Below are positions 12,255-18,666 of a DNA stretch of 18,666 bases, piece after piece. The notes under the pieces are model-generated. The model did no database searches and was not told where the DNA came from. It was given only the letters and a program-made list of their open reading frames with translations. The DNA lies in NCBI GenBank assembly GCA_044370695.1, contig JBILVB010000073.1, positions 1 to 18,666 of the forward strand, given 5' to 3'. The stretch comes from JBEIFW01 sp044370695. Its GTDB lineage: Bacteria > Actinomycetota > Acidimicrobiia > Acidimicrobiales > Ilumatobacteraceae. The position numbers and the translations under genes are program-made. Position 1 is the stretch's first letter. Every line of letters begins with the position of its first letter.

Positions 12255-13119
12255 CCCGGCCGGGTCGGCTTGCCACGGCCACACCGGCGAGGACGCCGGC
12301 CAGACCGACCGTGCCCACGGCGCCCAGGTGTTCGCCGAGCACGGTCACGCCCAGCAGCGTGGCCACGGCGGGTTCCACCAGGGTGATCGTCATCGTCAGG
12401 CCGAGCGGGAGGGACCCGACCCCGCGTCCGAACGACACGTAGGACAGCCCGATCGTGACGATGCTGAGGTGCGCAACGATCGCAAGCGGTCCGGGGCCTC
12501 GCAGCCAGCCCAGCCCGTCGAACGCGATGATCGGGGCGAGCGCCAACCCGGCCGTCAGGAAGACGTGGGACATCGCTCGGCTCGACGGGCAGCCGGCGCG
12601 CACCAGCCGCCCGGCGGCGAGGGCGTACACGGCGTAGGAGGTCCCGGCGCCGGCCGCAGCGGCGAGGCCGATCGGGTCGAGGTCGACCGAGCCGTCCCGA
12701 AGGGTCAGCGCCGCCATGCCGGCGATCGCCAGGGCCGTACCCGCCGACCAGGTGCGGCTCGGCGGCTGGTGGTCGACGAGCGCCGCGAGGATCCCGCCGG
12801 CGACCGGGGCCGATCCGATGGCCACGACCGTGCCGACGGCGACCCCGGTGCGCTCGGTGCCCAGGAAGAACGTGAACTGGTAGGCCGCCACCCCGACGGC
12901 CCCGAGCGCCACCCACGGCCAGGCCGGTCGGGTCGGCCGCCGCCAGCGTCCCTCGGTGAGCACGGACACCACGGCGAGGGTGATGCCGCCGCCGATCAGG
13001 CGCAGGGCGGCGATCACCGGGGTGCCCACGCCGTCGGGAAGGAAGGTGCGGGCGGTGCCGGCCGTGCCCCACAGCGCGGCGGCTGCGCCGACGAAGCCGA
13101 GCGCCCGGGCTCGGCTCAG
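12235..13119 (-). CDS. EamA-family (DMT superfamily) permease
   Basis: About 294 residues with ten hydrophobic segments in two EamA repeats; the first repeat opens ALGFVGAAAALWGTAGTAR, the second lies around TSYAVYALAAGRLV, and VEPAVATLLG is typical of the last helices. Members export or exchange small metabolites such as amino acids. There is no in-frame ATG, GTG or TTG near the conserved N-terminus. The best start is a CTG at 13119-13117 whose CTGA overlaps the livF stop, giving (M)SRARALGF, with GGTGG 7 nt upstream. An open frame continues upstream through livF and livG but codes no permease-like sequence there. Coupled to the liv importer genes, it may move a related substrate. The family is secure; the start is inferred. 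Confidence 0.8.
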   Translation of the reverse strand: MSRARALGFVGAAAALWGTAGTARTFLPDGVGTPVIAALRLIGGGITLAVVSVLTEGRWRRPTRPAWPWVALGAVGVAAYQFTFFLGTERTGVAVGTVVAIGSAPVAGGILAALVDHQPPSRTWSAGTALAIAGMAALTLRDGSVDLDPIGLAAAAGAGTSYAVYALAAGRLVRAGCPSSRAMSHVFLTAGLALAPIIAFDGLGWLRGPGPLAIVAHLSIVTIGLSYVSFGRGVGSLPLGLTMTITLVEPAVATLLGVTVLGEHLGAVGTVGLAGVLAGVAVASRPGRVTTGEP

Positions 13120-13838
13120 TGGCCGCCACCGAGGTAGGCGGCCTTGACCGCCTCGTCGTCGAGCAGGTCCGCGCCGCGCCCCTCCTTCACGATGCGTCCC
13201 GTCTCGAGCACGTAGGCCCGGTGGGCCCGGCGCAGCGCCTGGGCGGCGTTCTGCTCGACGAGCAACACCGTGGTGCCCTGCTGGTTGATCTCGGTGATGA
13301 TCGAGAAGATCTGGGCGATGAGCATCGGGGCGAGGCCCATCGACGGCTCGTCGAGGAGCAGCACCCTCGGGCGGGCCATCAGGGCCCGGCCGATGGCCAG
13401 CATCTGCTGCTCCCCGCCGGACATCGACCCGCCGGCCTGGGTGCGCCGCTCCGCCAAGCGAGGGAACAGGGCGAACACGCGGTCGAGGTCGGCCTGCTTG
13501 GCTGCCGACCGGGAGTCCTTGCGGACGTAGCAGCCCATCTCGAGGTTCTCGAGCACGCTCATGCCCGGGAAGATGCCGCGGCCCTCGGGCGCCTGGCTGA
13601 TGCCCATGCTCACCCGCTTGTGCGCCGGCACCCGGGTGATGTCCTGACCCTCGAACAGCACCCGGCCGGCGGCCACCGGGCGCACACCGGAGACCGTCTT
13701 CATCGTCGTGGTCTTGCCGGCGCCGTTCGCCCCGATGAGGGTGACCACCTCGCCCTCGTCGACCGTGAACGAGATCCCCTTGATGGCCTGGATGCGGCCG
13801 TAGAAGACCTCGAGGTCCTGCACCTCGAGCAGTGCCAT
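13116..13838 (-). CDS. livF: Branched-chain/amide amino-acid ABC transporter ATPase LivF
   Basis: A 240-residue ABC ATPase that powers uptake with LivG. It has Walker A GANGAGKTT at residues 36-44, the LivF-type Q-loop segment QAPEGRGIFPGMSVLENL, a signature MSGGEQQMLAIGRAL (Met for the usual Leu), Walker B VLLLDEPSMGLAP and the switch His region read as LLVEQN, as in LivF. The ATG at 13838 overlaps the livG stop by one base (TGATG) and has GGAGG 7 nt upstream; a GTG one codon earlier is possible but sits too close to that site. It is followed directly by the EamA permease gene (CTGA overlap). Substrate is set by the binding protein, not by this subunit. Confidence 0.92.
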   Translation of the reverse strand: MALLEVQDLEVFYGRIQAIKGISFTVDEGEVVTLIGANGAGKTTTMKTVSGVRPVAAGRVLFEGQDITRVPAHKRVSMGISQAPEGRGIFPGMSVLENLEMGCYVRKDSRSAAKQADLDRVFALFPRLAERRTQAGGSMSGGEQQMLAIGRALMARPRVLLLDEPSMGLAPMLIAQIFSIITEINQQGTTVLLVEQNAAQALRRAHRAYVLETGRIVKEGRGADLLDDEAVKAAYLGGGH

Positions 13839-14617
13839 CACGCCACCTCCTCGTCGGGCGCACCGAGATAGGCCGCGATCACCGCGGGGTTGGACTGGAT
13901 CTCGGCGGGCGAGCCCTCGGCGATCTTGCGCCCGAAGTCGAGCACGACGATCCGGTCGGTCACGTTCATCACCAGGCTCATGTCGTGCTCGATCAGCAGC
14001 ACCGTGTACCCCTGGGACCGGATCGTGCGGATCAACCCCATGAGATCCTGCTTCTCGGCCGGGTTGAACCCGGCCGCCGGCTCGTCGAGGCAGAGCAGTT
14101 TCGGGCCGGTGGCCAGTGCCCGGGCGATCTCGAGGCGCCGCTGGTAGCCGTACGGCAGGTTACGGGCGAGGTCGTCACCCCGGTCGGCGATGCCCATGAA
14201 CTCGAGCAACTCCTGCGCCCGCGCCCGGCCGCGGGCCTGTTCCCGGCGGTGGATCGGCAGGTGCAGCATGGCGGCCAGGGCACCCGAGCGGTGGTGGGCG
14301 TCGCCGCCGACCATCACGTTCTCGACGGCCGTCATGTCGGGGAACAACCGGATGTTCTGAAACGTCCGCGCGATGCCGAGCTTGGTGATCTGGTAGCGCT
14401 TCAGGCCGCTCAGCGACCGGCCGGCGAAGTCGATGGCCCCTGCGGTTGCCTCGTACACGCCGGTGACCACGTTGAAACAGGTGGTCTTGCCGGCCCCGTT
14501 CGGACCGATCAGGCCGAGGATCTCGCCGGTGTCGATGTGGAAGGACACGTCGTCGAGCGCCGTGACGCCGCCGAAGCGCATCGTGACGTGGTCGAGGGCC
14601 ATCAATCGCTCAGGCAT
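13838..14617 (-). CDS. livG: Branched-chain/amide amino-acid ABC transporter ATPase LivG
   Basis: A 259-residue ABC ATPase. Walker A GPNGAGKTT is at residues 38-46. The LivG-specific Q-loop ARTFQNIRLFPDMTAVENV follows, then the C-loop variant LPYGYQRRLEIARAL, Walker B LLCLDEPAAGFNP and the switch LLIEHDMSLVM; the inserted helix region before the C-loop is normal for LivG. The ATG at 14617 has GGGAGG 8 nt upstream and overlaps the end of livM by 8 nt; an open frame further upstream codes Arg-rich, non-family sequence. It works as a heterodimer with LivF on the LivH-LivM membrane pair. Confidence 0.92.
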   Translation of the reverse strand: MPERLMALDHVTMRFGGVTALDDVSFHIDTGEILGLIGPNGAGKTTCFNVVTGVYEATAGAIDFAGRSLSGLKRYQITKLGIARTFQNIRLFPDMTAVENVMVGGDAHHRSGALAAMLHLPIHRREQARGRARAQELLEFMGIADRGDDLARNLPYGYQRRLEIARALATGPKLLCLDEPAAGFNPAEKQDLMGLIRTIRSQGYTVLLIEHDMSLVMNVTDRIVVLDFGRKIAEGSPAEIQSNPAVIAAYLGAPDEEVA

Positions 14618-15758
14618 GCCGGGTGCCTCCCTCGTGCGGTTCGGTCGCTTCGGCCAGGTCGCTGCCCGCGACACCCGGGAAGTCCGGTTGGTCCTGCGGG
14701 TTCGCAATCTCCCTGCGGCGGCGTCGGGAGCCGATCAGGCCCTGCGGTCGGAACACCATGATGAACACGAGCACGATGCCGAACCAGAAGTAGCGGGACT
14801 CCTTCAGGAACCGGAACCGCTCCGGCAGGTACGAGACCAGGACCCCGCCGACGATCGCCCCGGTGATCGAGCCCGAGCCACCGAGCACGACGGCGGCGAG
14901 GAACAGGATCGAGAGCTGGATGTCGAACGTGGTCGGGTAGATCAGCCCGTTCTTCCCGGCGAACAGCACCCCGGCCAGGCCGCCGATGGCGGCGCCGATG
15001 GCGAAGGCCAGGAGCTTGAACTTGAACGTTGGGACTCCCATCAGTTCCGCGGCGTCCTCGTCCTCGCGGATCGCCGTCCAGGCCCGGCCCACCCGGCTGT
15101 TCACCAAGCGGCGCAACAGGAACACGACGCCGATGGTGATCGTCAGGTACAGCCAGTAGTACGGGTCGGTGTTGATGACGTCGAACTCCCACTGGTCGAA
15201 CACCGGGCGCTTGATGTTCGAGATGCCCTCGGCGGCGCCGAGCCAGTCGACGTTCTTCGCAACGATCCGGATGATCTCCCCGAACCCGAGCGTCACGATC
15301 GCGAGGTAGTCGCCGCGCAACCGCAGCGTGGGCGACCCGAGGATCAAGCCGGCGAGCATGGTGACCAGCACCGCGACCGGGAGGCTCGCGATCCACGGCC
15401 ACGACGCATGCTTGGAGGTGAGCACGCCGCACACGTAGGCGCCGACGGCGTAGAACCCGGCGTAGCCCAGGTCGAGCATGCCGGCCATGCCGACGACGAC
15501 GTTGAGGCCCAATGCGACGAGGACGTAGAGCACGATCGTGCCGCCGAGGACGGACGAGAAGTTGACCCCGGGCTCGGTCGTGATGATCGGCGGGTTGATC
15601 ACCGGCAGCAGGTAGAGCAGGGCGATCCCGATCGCGCCGATCGCCCAGCGGACCGGTTTGGGTTGGCGGGCCCACGCCCGCCGCAGCGGGGCGAACAGGT
15701 CGGACCAGAAGCGCCGGATCGGGCGGACGAGGTTCTGGAACTCGGCCGTGACGTTCAT
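14610..15758 (-). CDS. livM: Branched-chain/amide amino-acid ABC transporter permease LivM
   Basis: A 382-residue inner-membrane permease with about ten hydrophobic segments after a basic N-terminal region of about 40 residues. Family marks are GLNVVVGMAGMLDLGYAGF, SPTLRLRGDYLAIVTLGFGEI, RVGRAWTAIREDEDAAELMG (the ATPase coupling loop) and VVLGGSGSITGAIVGG. A charged cytosolic tail of about 45 residues follows the final FRPQGL. The ATG at 15758 overlaps the livH stop (ATGA) and has GGAGGG upstream. It pairs with LivH to form the translocation path. Confidence 0.92.
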   Translation of the reverse strand: MNVTAEFQNLVRPIRRFWSDLFAPLRRAWARQPKPVRWAIGAIGIALLYLLPVINPPIITTEPGVNFSSVLGGTIVLYVLVALGLNVVVGMAGMLDLGYAGFYAVGAYVCGVLTSKHASWPWIASLPVAVLVTMLAGLILGSPTLRLRGDYLAIVTLGFGEIIRIVAKNVDWLGAAEGISNIKRPVFDQWEFDVINTDPYYWLYLTITIGVVFLLRRLVNSRVGRAWTAIREDEDAAELMGVPTFKFKLLAFAIGAAIGGLAGVLFAGKNGLIYPTTFDIQLSILFLAAVVLGGSGSITGAIVGGVLVSYLPERFRFLKESRYFWFGIVLVFIMVFRPQGLIGSRRRRREIANPQDQPDFPGVAGSDLAEATEPHEGGTRHA

Positions 15759-16723
15759 GCCCGAGCCCTCCCGAGCGTCTCGCCGAGCAGGCCCGACGGG
15801 CGGAACATCAGCACGCACACCAGCACGACGAAGGCGATCACGTCCGTCCAGCGGCCGCCGAACAGGCCCGCCCCCCACAGTTCGACGACGCCGAGGGTCA
15901 TCCCCCCGAGGAGCGCACCCTTGATGTTGCCGATGCCCCCGAGGACCGCTGCGGTGAACGACTTCACGCCGAGGACGAACCCGGTGTCGTAGCGGGCCGC
16001 CCCTCGGAACAACTCGAACAGGAACGCAGCGCCACCGGCCATGAGGCCACCGAGGAGGAACGTGATGAAGATGATCCGGTCGGTGTTCACGCCCATCAGG
16101 CGGGCGGTCTCGGCGTCCTGGGCGACGGCCCGGATCCCCCGGCCCGTGCGCGTGCGGGACACGAACGTGGTCAACAGGACCATCATCACGACGGCGCCGA
16201 CGATCGCAATGAACCGGACGTTGGTCATGTCGGCGCCGAACACCGTGAACAACACGTCCTTCTCGTTCAGCACGAACGGCAGGCCGTACTCCTCCCGACC
16301 CTTGGCGCCGAACAGGGCGACGGCCTCGGCGATGGCGAAGCTCGCCCCGATCGCCGAGATGAGGAACACGAGCCGGGGGGCGTTACGCCGCCGCAGGGGG
16401 CGGTAGGCGATCCGTTCGAGGGTGACGGCGGCGGTGGCGGAGATGGCCATCGACACCAGGAGGCACAGCGCCAGGATGCCGATGAGCTCGAGGCCGCTCT
16501 TGTAGGGGTTGTCGCCGTTGATTCGGTCGATCCCGAGGGCCCACAGGGTGGCGAACGAGCCGAAGCACCCGAGCATGAAGATCTCCGAGTGCGCGAAGTT
16601 GATGAGGCGCAACACGCCGTAGACGAGCGTGTAGCCGAGCGCTACGAGGGCGTAGATCGCCCCGAGCGACAGACCGTTCATGGTGTTCTGCCAGAACGTG
16701 TCGACGAAGTTGTTCCAGTCCAT
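15755..16723 (-). CDS. livH: Branched-chain/amide amino-acid ABC transporter permease LivH
   Basis: A 322-residue membrane permease with about eight hydrophobic segments. Diagnostic LivH segments are GLSLGAIYALVALGYTLVYG, LRLINFAHSEIFMLG, RPLRRRNAPRLVFLISAIG, the coupling loop RGIRAVAQDAETARLMGVN and AAVLGGIGNIKGALLGG. The ATG at 16723 is preceded only by a G-rich run, a weak ribosome site. The gene is separated from livJ by 87 bp that hold two inverted repeats, while everything downstream overlaps. It forms the channel with LivM. Confidence 0.92.
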   Translation of the reverse strand: MDWNNFVDTFWQNTMNGLSLGAIYALVALGYTLVYGVLRLINFAHSEIFMLGCFGSFATLWALGIDRINGDNPYKSGLELIGILALCLLVSMAISATAAVTLERIAYRPLRRRNAPRLVFLISAIGASFAIAEAVALFGAKGREEYGLPFVLNEKDVLFTVFGADMTNVRFIAIVGAVVMMVLLTTFVSRTRTGRGIRAVAQDAETARLMGVNTDRIIFITFLLGGLMAGGAAFLFELFRGAARYDTGFVLGVKSFTAAVLGGIGNIKGALLGGMTLGVVELWGAGLFGGRWTDVIAFVVLVCVLMFRPSGLLGETLGRARA

Positions 16724-16742
16724 CCGCCCCCCGGGAGGTACG

Positions 16743-16777
16743 GGGAGGGGTCGGAGGCGATGCCCCCGACCCCTCCC
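16743..16777 (-). terminator. 12-bp hairpin between livJ and livH
   Basis: GGGAGGGGTCGG (16743-16754) pairs perfectly with CCGACCCCTCCC (16766-16777) around an 11-nt loop, 34 nt after the livJ stop and 20 nt before the livH start. Partial termination or mRNA stabilisation here would give more binding protein than permease, which is a common need in ABC operons. The role is inferred. Confidence 0.55.
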
Positions 16778-16793
16778 GAGTGTCAGTCGTCGT

Positions 16794-16807
16794 TGCCGGA
16801 TCCGGCA
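16794..16807. repeat. Perfect 14-bp palindrome after the livJ stop
   Basis: TGCCGGATCCGGCA is fully self-complementary and begins 4 nt after the livJ TAA. As RNA it could fold to a 5-bp stem with a GATC loop, making a second hairpin just before the larger one at 16743-16777. As DNA it could bind a dimeric protein. Confidence 0.45.
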
Positions 16808-16810
16808 GGG

Positions 16811-17983
16811 TTACTTGATGATGCCCTTGCCGACGAGCTTGCCGCCCTCGACGGCGGTGAAGTACACGGCGTCGCCGGCGATCTCGCCGTCGGGCAGGAA
16901 CTTCAGCTGCTTGGTGATGCCGGGCTTGTCGTAGGTGCTGATGAAGGTGTTGATGTCGGCGCGGGTGACCTTGCCGGCGGTGATGGCGTCGAGGAACACC
17001 GTCGCCACGTCGTAGGCCTCGGGCGAGTAGAGCGCCGGCGGCTTCTTGTACGCAGCCTGGTAGGCGTCGGCGAAGGCCTTCGGGGTGGCGTCCGGCGGCA
17101 GGCCGGTCGCGGTGAGCAGCGAGCCCTCGGCGTCGGAGCCGGCGTTCTTGATGAACGCCTCGTCGAGGACGCCGTCACCGGCGACGAACACGGCCTTGAC
17201 GCCGGCGGCACGCAGCTGCTTGACCAGCTTCGCGGCCTCGGCGTAGTACCCGCCGTAGAACACGTAGTCGACGTTCGCCGCCTTCATCTTGTTGACCGCT
17301 GCGCCGTAGTCGGCGGCCTTCGGGTCGATCGCGTCGGACGCGGTGGCGAGCGCACCGAGCTCCTTGCGGACCGTGTCGGCGAGGCCCTTGCCGTACTCGG
17401 AGCCGTCGTCGATCACACCGACGGCCTTGGCGCCCTTGGACTTGAGCAGCTTGACCACGCCGGGGGCCTGCTTGTCGTCGTTGGCGAGGATGCGGTGGAA
17501 CGTCTTCCAGCCGTTGGTCTGCAGCTTGGCGTTCGTGGCGCCGGGCGTGATCATCGGCAGGCCGGCGGCCTCGAACTTCGGCATCGTGGCCTTGGTCTCG
17601 CCCGAGAAGCCGGGGCCGATGAGGGCCACGATCGACTTGTCCTGCACGATCGAGTCGGCGAGCGGGGTCGCCTTGTCGGGCGCGCCCTGCGAGTCGAACT
17701 TCTTGATCTCGATCTTGCAGTCCGGGTTGGCCTTGTTGAACTCGTCGACCTTCAGCTGCGCCCCGTCGACCATGTTCTGGCCGAGCGCGCCGGCATCGCC
17801 GGTGAGCGCACCGAGGAAGCCCAGGGCGATGCCCGAGCACTTCACACCGCCGCCGGCCGGCTTGACCGTGGTGGCGCCGGCCTTGGTGGTGGTGGCGCCG
17901 GAGGCCGAGTCGTCGTCGCCGCAGCCTGCGGCGATCAAGGCCACACCGGCGAGCAACGCCGTGGCCGTGGTGAACTTCCGCAT
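16811..17983 (-). CDS. livJ: Branched-chain/amide amino-acid ABC transporter substrate-binding lipoprotein (LivJ-like)
   Basis: A 390-residue type I periplasmic-binding-fold protein. It starts with a lipoprotein signal (MRKFTTATALLAGVALIAAGC) with the acylated Cys at 21, then an Asp/Ser/Thr linker. Lobe 1 begins with IALGFLGALTGDAGALGQNM, and IGPGFSGETKA, PMITPGATN and VGVIDDGSEYGKG follow the LivJ pattern. The final AVEGGKLVGKGIIK matches the end of the family. The ATG at 17983 has GGGAG about 8 nt upstream. It is the first gene of the minus-strand transporter operon and sets its substrate: branched-chain or other hydrophobic amino acids, amides or proline-like compounds are all possible. 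It is divergent from a proline racemase-family gene. Confidence 0.92.
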   Translation of the reverse strand: MRKFTTATALLAGVALIAAGCGDDDSASGATTTKAGATTVKPAGGGVKCSGIALGFLGALTGDAGALGQNMVDGAQLKVDEFNKANPDCKIEIKKFDSQGAPDKATPLADSIVQDKSIVALIGPGFSGETKATMPKFEAAGLPMITPGATNAKLQTNGWKTFHRILANDDKQAPGVVKLLKSKGAKAVGVIDDGSEYGKGLADTVRKELGALATASDAIDPKAADYGAAVNKMKAANVDYVFYGGYYAEAAKLVKQLRAAGVKAVFVAGDGVLDEAFIKNAGSDAEGSLLTATGLPPDATPKAFADAYQAAYKKPPALYSPEAYDVATVFLDAITAGKVTRADINTFISTYDKPGITKQLKFLPDGEIAGDAVYFTAVEGGKLVGKGIIK

Positions 17984-18009
17984 GGGTGGGTCTCCCTTGC
18001 TTGTCGGAC

Positions 18010-18031
18010 GGAGCGGCGACCGTGCCGCTCC
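18010..18031 (-). promoter_or_regulatory. Hairpin in the predicted livJ leader
   Basis: GGAGCGGC (18010-18017) pairs perfectly with GCCGCTCC (18024-18031) around a 6-nt loop. It lies between the candidate -10 box and the livJ ribosome site, so it would be in the 5' leader. It may protect the mRNA or bind a regulator; no riboswitch class is recognised. Confidence 0.4.
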
Positions 18032-18042
18032 TAAGCCGGGAG

Positions 18043-18048
18043 AGACTA
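18043..18048 (-). promoter_or_regulatory. Candidate -10 box (TAGTCT) for the liv operon
   Basis: Read on the minus strand, TAGTCT fits TANNNT about 60 nt before the livJ ATG. It overlaps the 6-bp palindrome ACTAGT (18045-18050). TTGGTG lies only 13 nt upstream, too close for a standard -35 box, so the promoter call rests on the hexamer. Confidence 0.35.
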
Positions 18049-18121
18049 GTGGCCCAATTCGCACCAACCGGACACCGGGGGCGGGTGCGCCGGACGAGTT
18101 CGTGACCGGAGGGGACGTGCC

Positions 18122-18666
18122 GTGGCACGCTCGGAACCGATGGCACAGGACTCCACACGAAGAGCGCTGCCCGTCGCGCGCTCCGTGCAGACGGTGGACT
18201 ACCACACGGCCGGAGAGCCCTTCCGGATCGTCATCGGCGGCGTGCCGGCGCTGCGGGGGGCAACGGTGCTCGACCGGCGTGGCGACGCCCGGGACCGGCT
18301 CGACGACGTCCGGGCCTTCCTGGTGAACGAGCCCCGCGGGCACGCCGACATGTACGGCGGGTTCGTCACCGACCCCGATCCCGGCGAGCCCGCCGGCGAC
18401 GGCGTCGCAGCCCTCGGCGTCGTGTTCTTCCACAAGGACGGGTTCTCGACCGCCTGTGGCCACGGAACGATCGCACTGGCCACGTGGGCGCTCGAGACCG
18501 GCGTCGTGCCGGCGACGTCGCCGCTGACCCGGCTGGCGGTCGACGTGCCGTCGGGCCGGCTGGCGGTCGAGGCCGACGTCGGCGCCGACGGCCGGGTCGG
18601 CGAGGTGCGGTTCACCAACGTCGCGTCGTGGGTCGCTGCGCTCGACGTCGCGCTCGACCTCGCACT
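18122..18666 (+). CDS. Proline racemase/hydroxyproline epimerase/dehydratase family protein, N-terminal part
   Basis: 181 codons are present, and the frame runs open to the window edge. The N-terminal lobe of the proline racemase family is clear: VDYHTAGEP at residues 25-33, NEPRGHADMYGGFVT at 69-83, FFHKDGFSTACGHGTIA with the first active-site Cys at 112, and LAVDVPSGRL. Racemases and 4-hydroxyproline epimerases have a second catalytic Cys in the C-terminal lobe, whereas trans-3-hydroxyproline dehydratases have Thr there; that residue lies beyond the window, so the reaction is undecided. I chose the GTG at 18122 because GGAGGGG lies 7 nt upstream; an ATG at 18140 is an alternative. It is divergent from livJ across 138 bp. 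Confidence 0.88.
   Translation, partial: MARSEPMAQDSTRRALPVARSVQTVDYHTAGEPFRIVIGGVPALRGATVLDRRGDARDRLDDVRAFLVNEPRGHADMYGGFVTDPDPGEPAGDGVAALGVVFFHKDGFSTACGHGTIALATWALETGVVPATSPLTRLAVDVPSGRLAVEADVGADGRVGEVRFTNVASWVAALDVALDLA

Noticed and set aside
9939..12284. A 781-codon open frame on the minus strand opposite the GGDEF-EAL gene
   Set aside because: It is a shadow frame created by the GC-rich third positions. Its product is Arg/Asp/Gly/His-rich with no recognisable domain, while the plus strand has an intact multidomain protein.
12235..13863. A single 542-codon gene spanning the permease and livF
   Set aside because: The N-terminal 250 codons lie in the wrong frame of livF and code low-complexity Arg/Gly/Pro sequence. 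The permease family begins at the livF stop, so a short gene with a CTG start is the better model.
16811..18463. A 550-aa form of the livJ product with a longer N-terminus
   Set aside because: The lipoprotein signal and ribosome site place the start at 17983; the extension runs antisense through the proline racemase-family gene.
1..18666. tRNA, rRNA, CRISPR, transposon or prophage content
   Set aside because: Reading both strands showed no cloverleaf-like block, no rRNA segment, no regular repeat-spacer pattern, no transposase motif and no long terminal inverted repeats. A dedicated covariance-model scan would be needed for small ncRNAs.

Overview
The window is very GC-rich and packed with short intergenic gaps, stop/start overlaps and GTG starts. 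Several genes have no Shine-Dalgarno (SD) site but carry a TANNNT hexamer 6-7 nt before the start codon. Together with PPOX-fold proteins, a heme A synthase with an Asn-Arg in place of the usual His-Arg, and a liv-type ABC cluster, this points to an actinomycete, possibly Acidimicrobiia. The phylum is an inference from style and gene content; no rRNA or other marker gene is present. I saw no tRNA, rRNA, CRISPR array, insertion sequence or phage gene. No gap longer than about 140 bases lacks a gene.

Layout. (1) 1-1324, plus strand: the tail of a PPOX-fold protein, its tandem paralogue and a classical SDR in one overlapping operon, ended by a perfect hairpin. (2) 1365-3781: a carotenoid oxygenase (minus) and a retinol-dehydrogenase-like SDR (plus), divergent across 83 bp. 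(3) 3893-5767: heme A synthase ctaA (plus), which converges on and overlaps a two-gene minus operon (64-aa membrane peptide, then a membrane-anchored bacterial PH-domain protein). (4) 5883-7114, minus: a stand-alone Nfu N-terminal-domain protein and a nitronate monooxygenase-like flavoprotein. (5) 7173-9416: a zinc alcohol dehydrogenase (plus) and an acyl-CoA-dehydrogenase-fold oxidoreductase (minus) that share one hairpin containing both stop codons. (6) 9544-12254, plus: an H-NOX heme sensor translationally coupled to an HNOBA-coiled coil-PAS-GGDEF-EAL protein. (7) 12235-17983, minus: livJ-livH-livM-livG-livF plus an EamA permease, with every junction from livH onward overlapping. (8) 18122-18666, plus: the N-terminal half of a proline racemase-family enzyme, divergent from livJ.

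The most interesting unit is the H-NOX/HNOBA-GGDEF-EAL pair. The sensory modules of animal soluble guanylate cyclase (H-NOX, HNOBA, coiled coil) are here split over two coupled genes, and the cyclase is replaced by a c-di-GMP synthase/phosphodiesterase module. The H-NOX keeps the heme His and the Y-x-S-x-R heme-propionate motif, and lacks the distal Tyr linked to O2 binding. I infer an NO-to-c-di-GMP switch.

The liv cluster together with the divergent proline racemase-family gene suggests amino-acid or hydroxyproline uptake and catabolism. Most of the remaining genes are ordinary redox and accessory metabolism. Further points of interest are a probable CTG start for the EamA gene, hairpins built across convergent stop codons, and recurrent leaderless-type promoter geometry.
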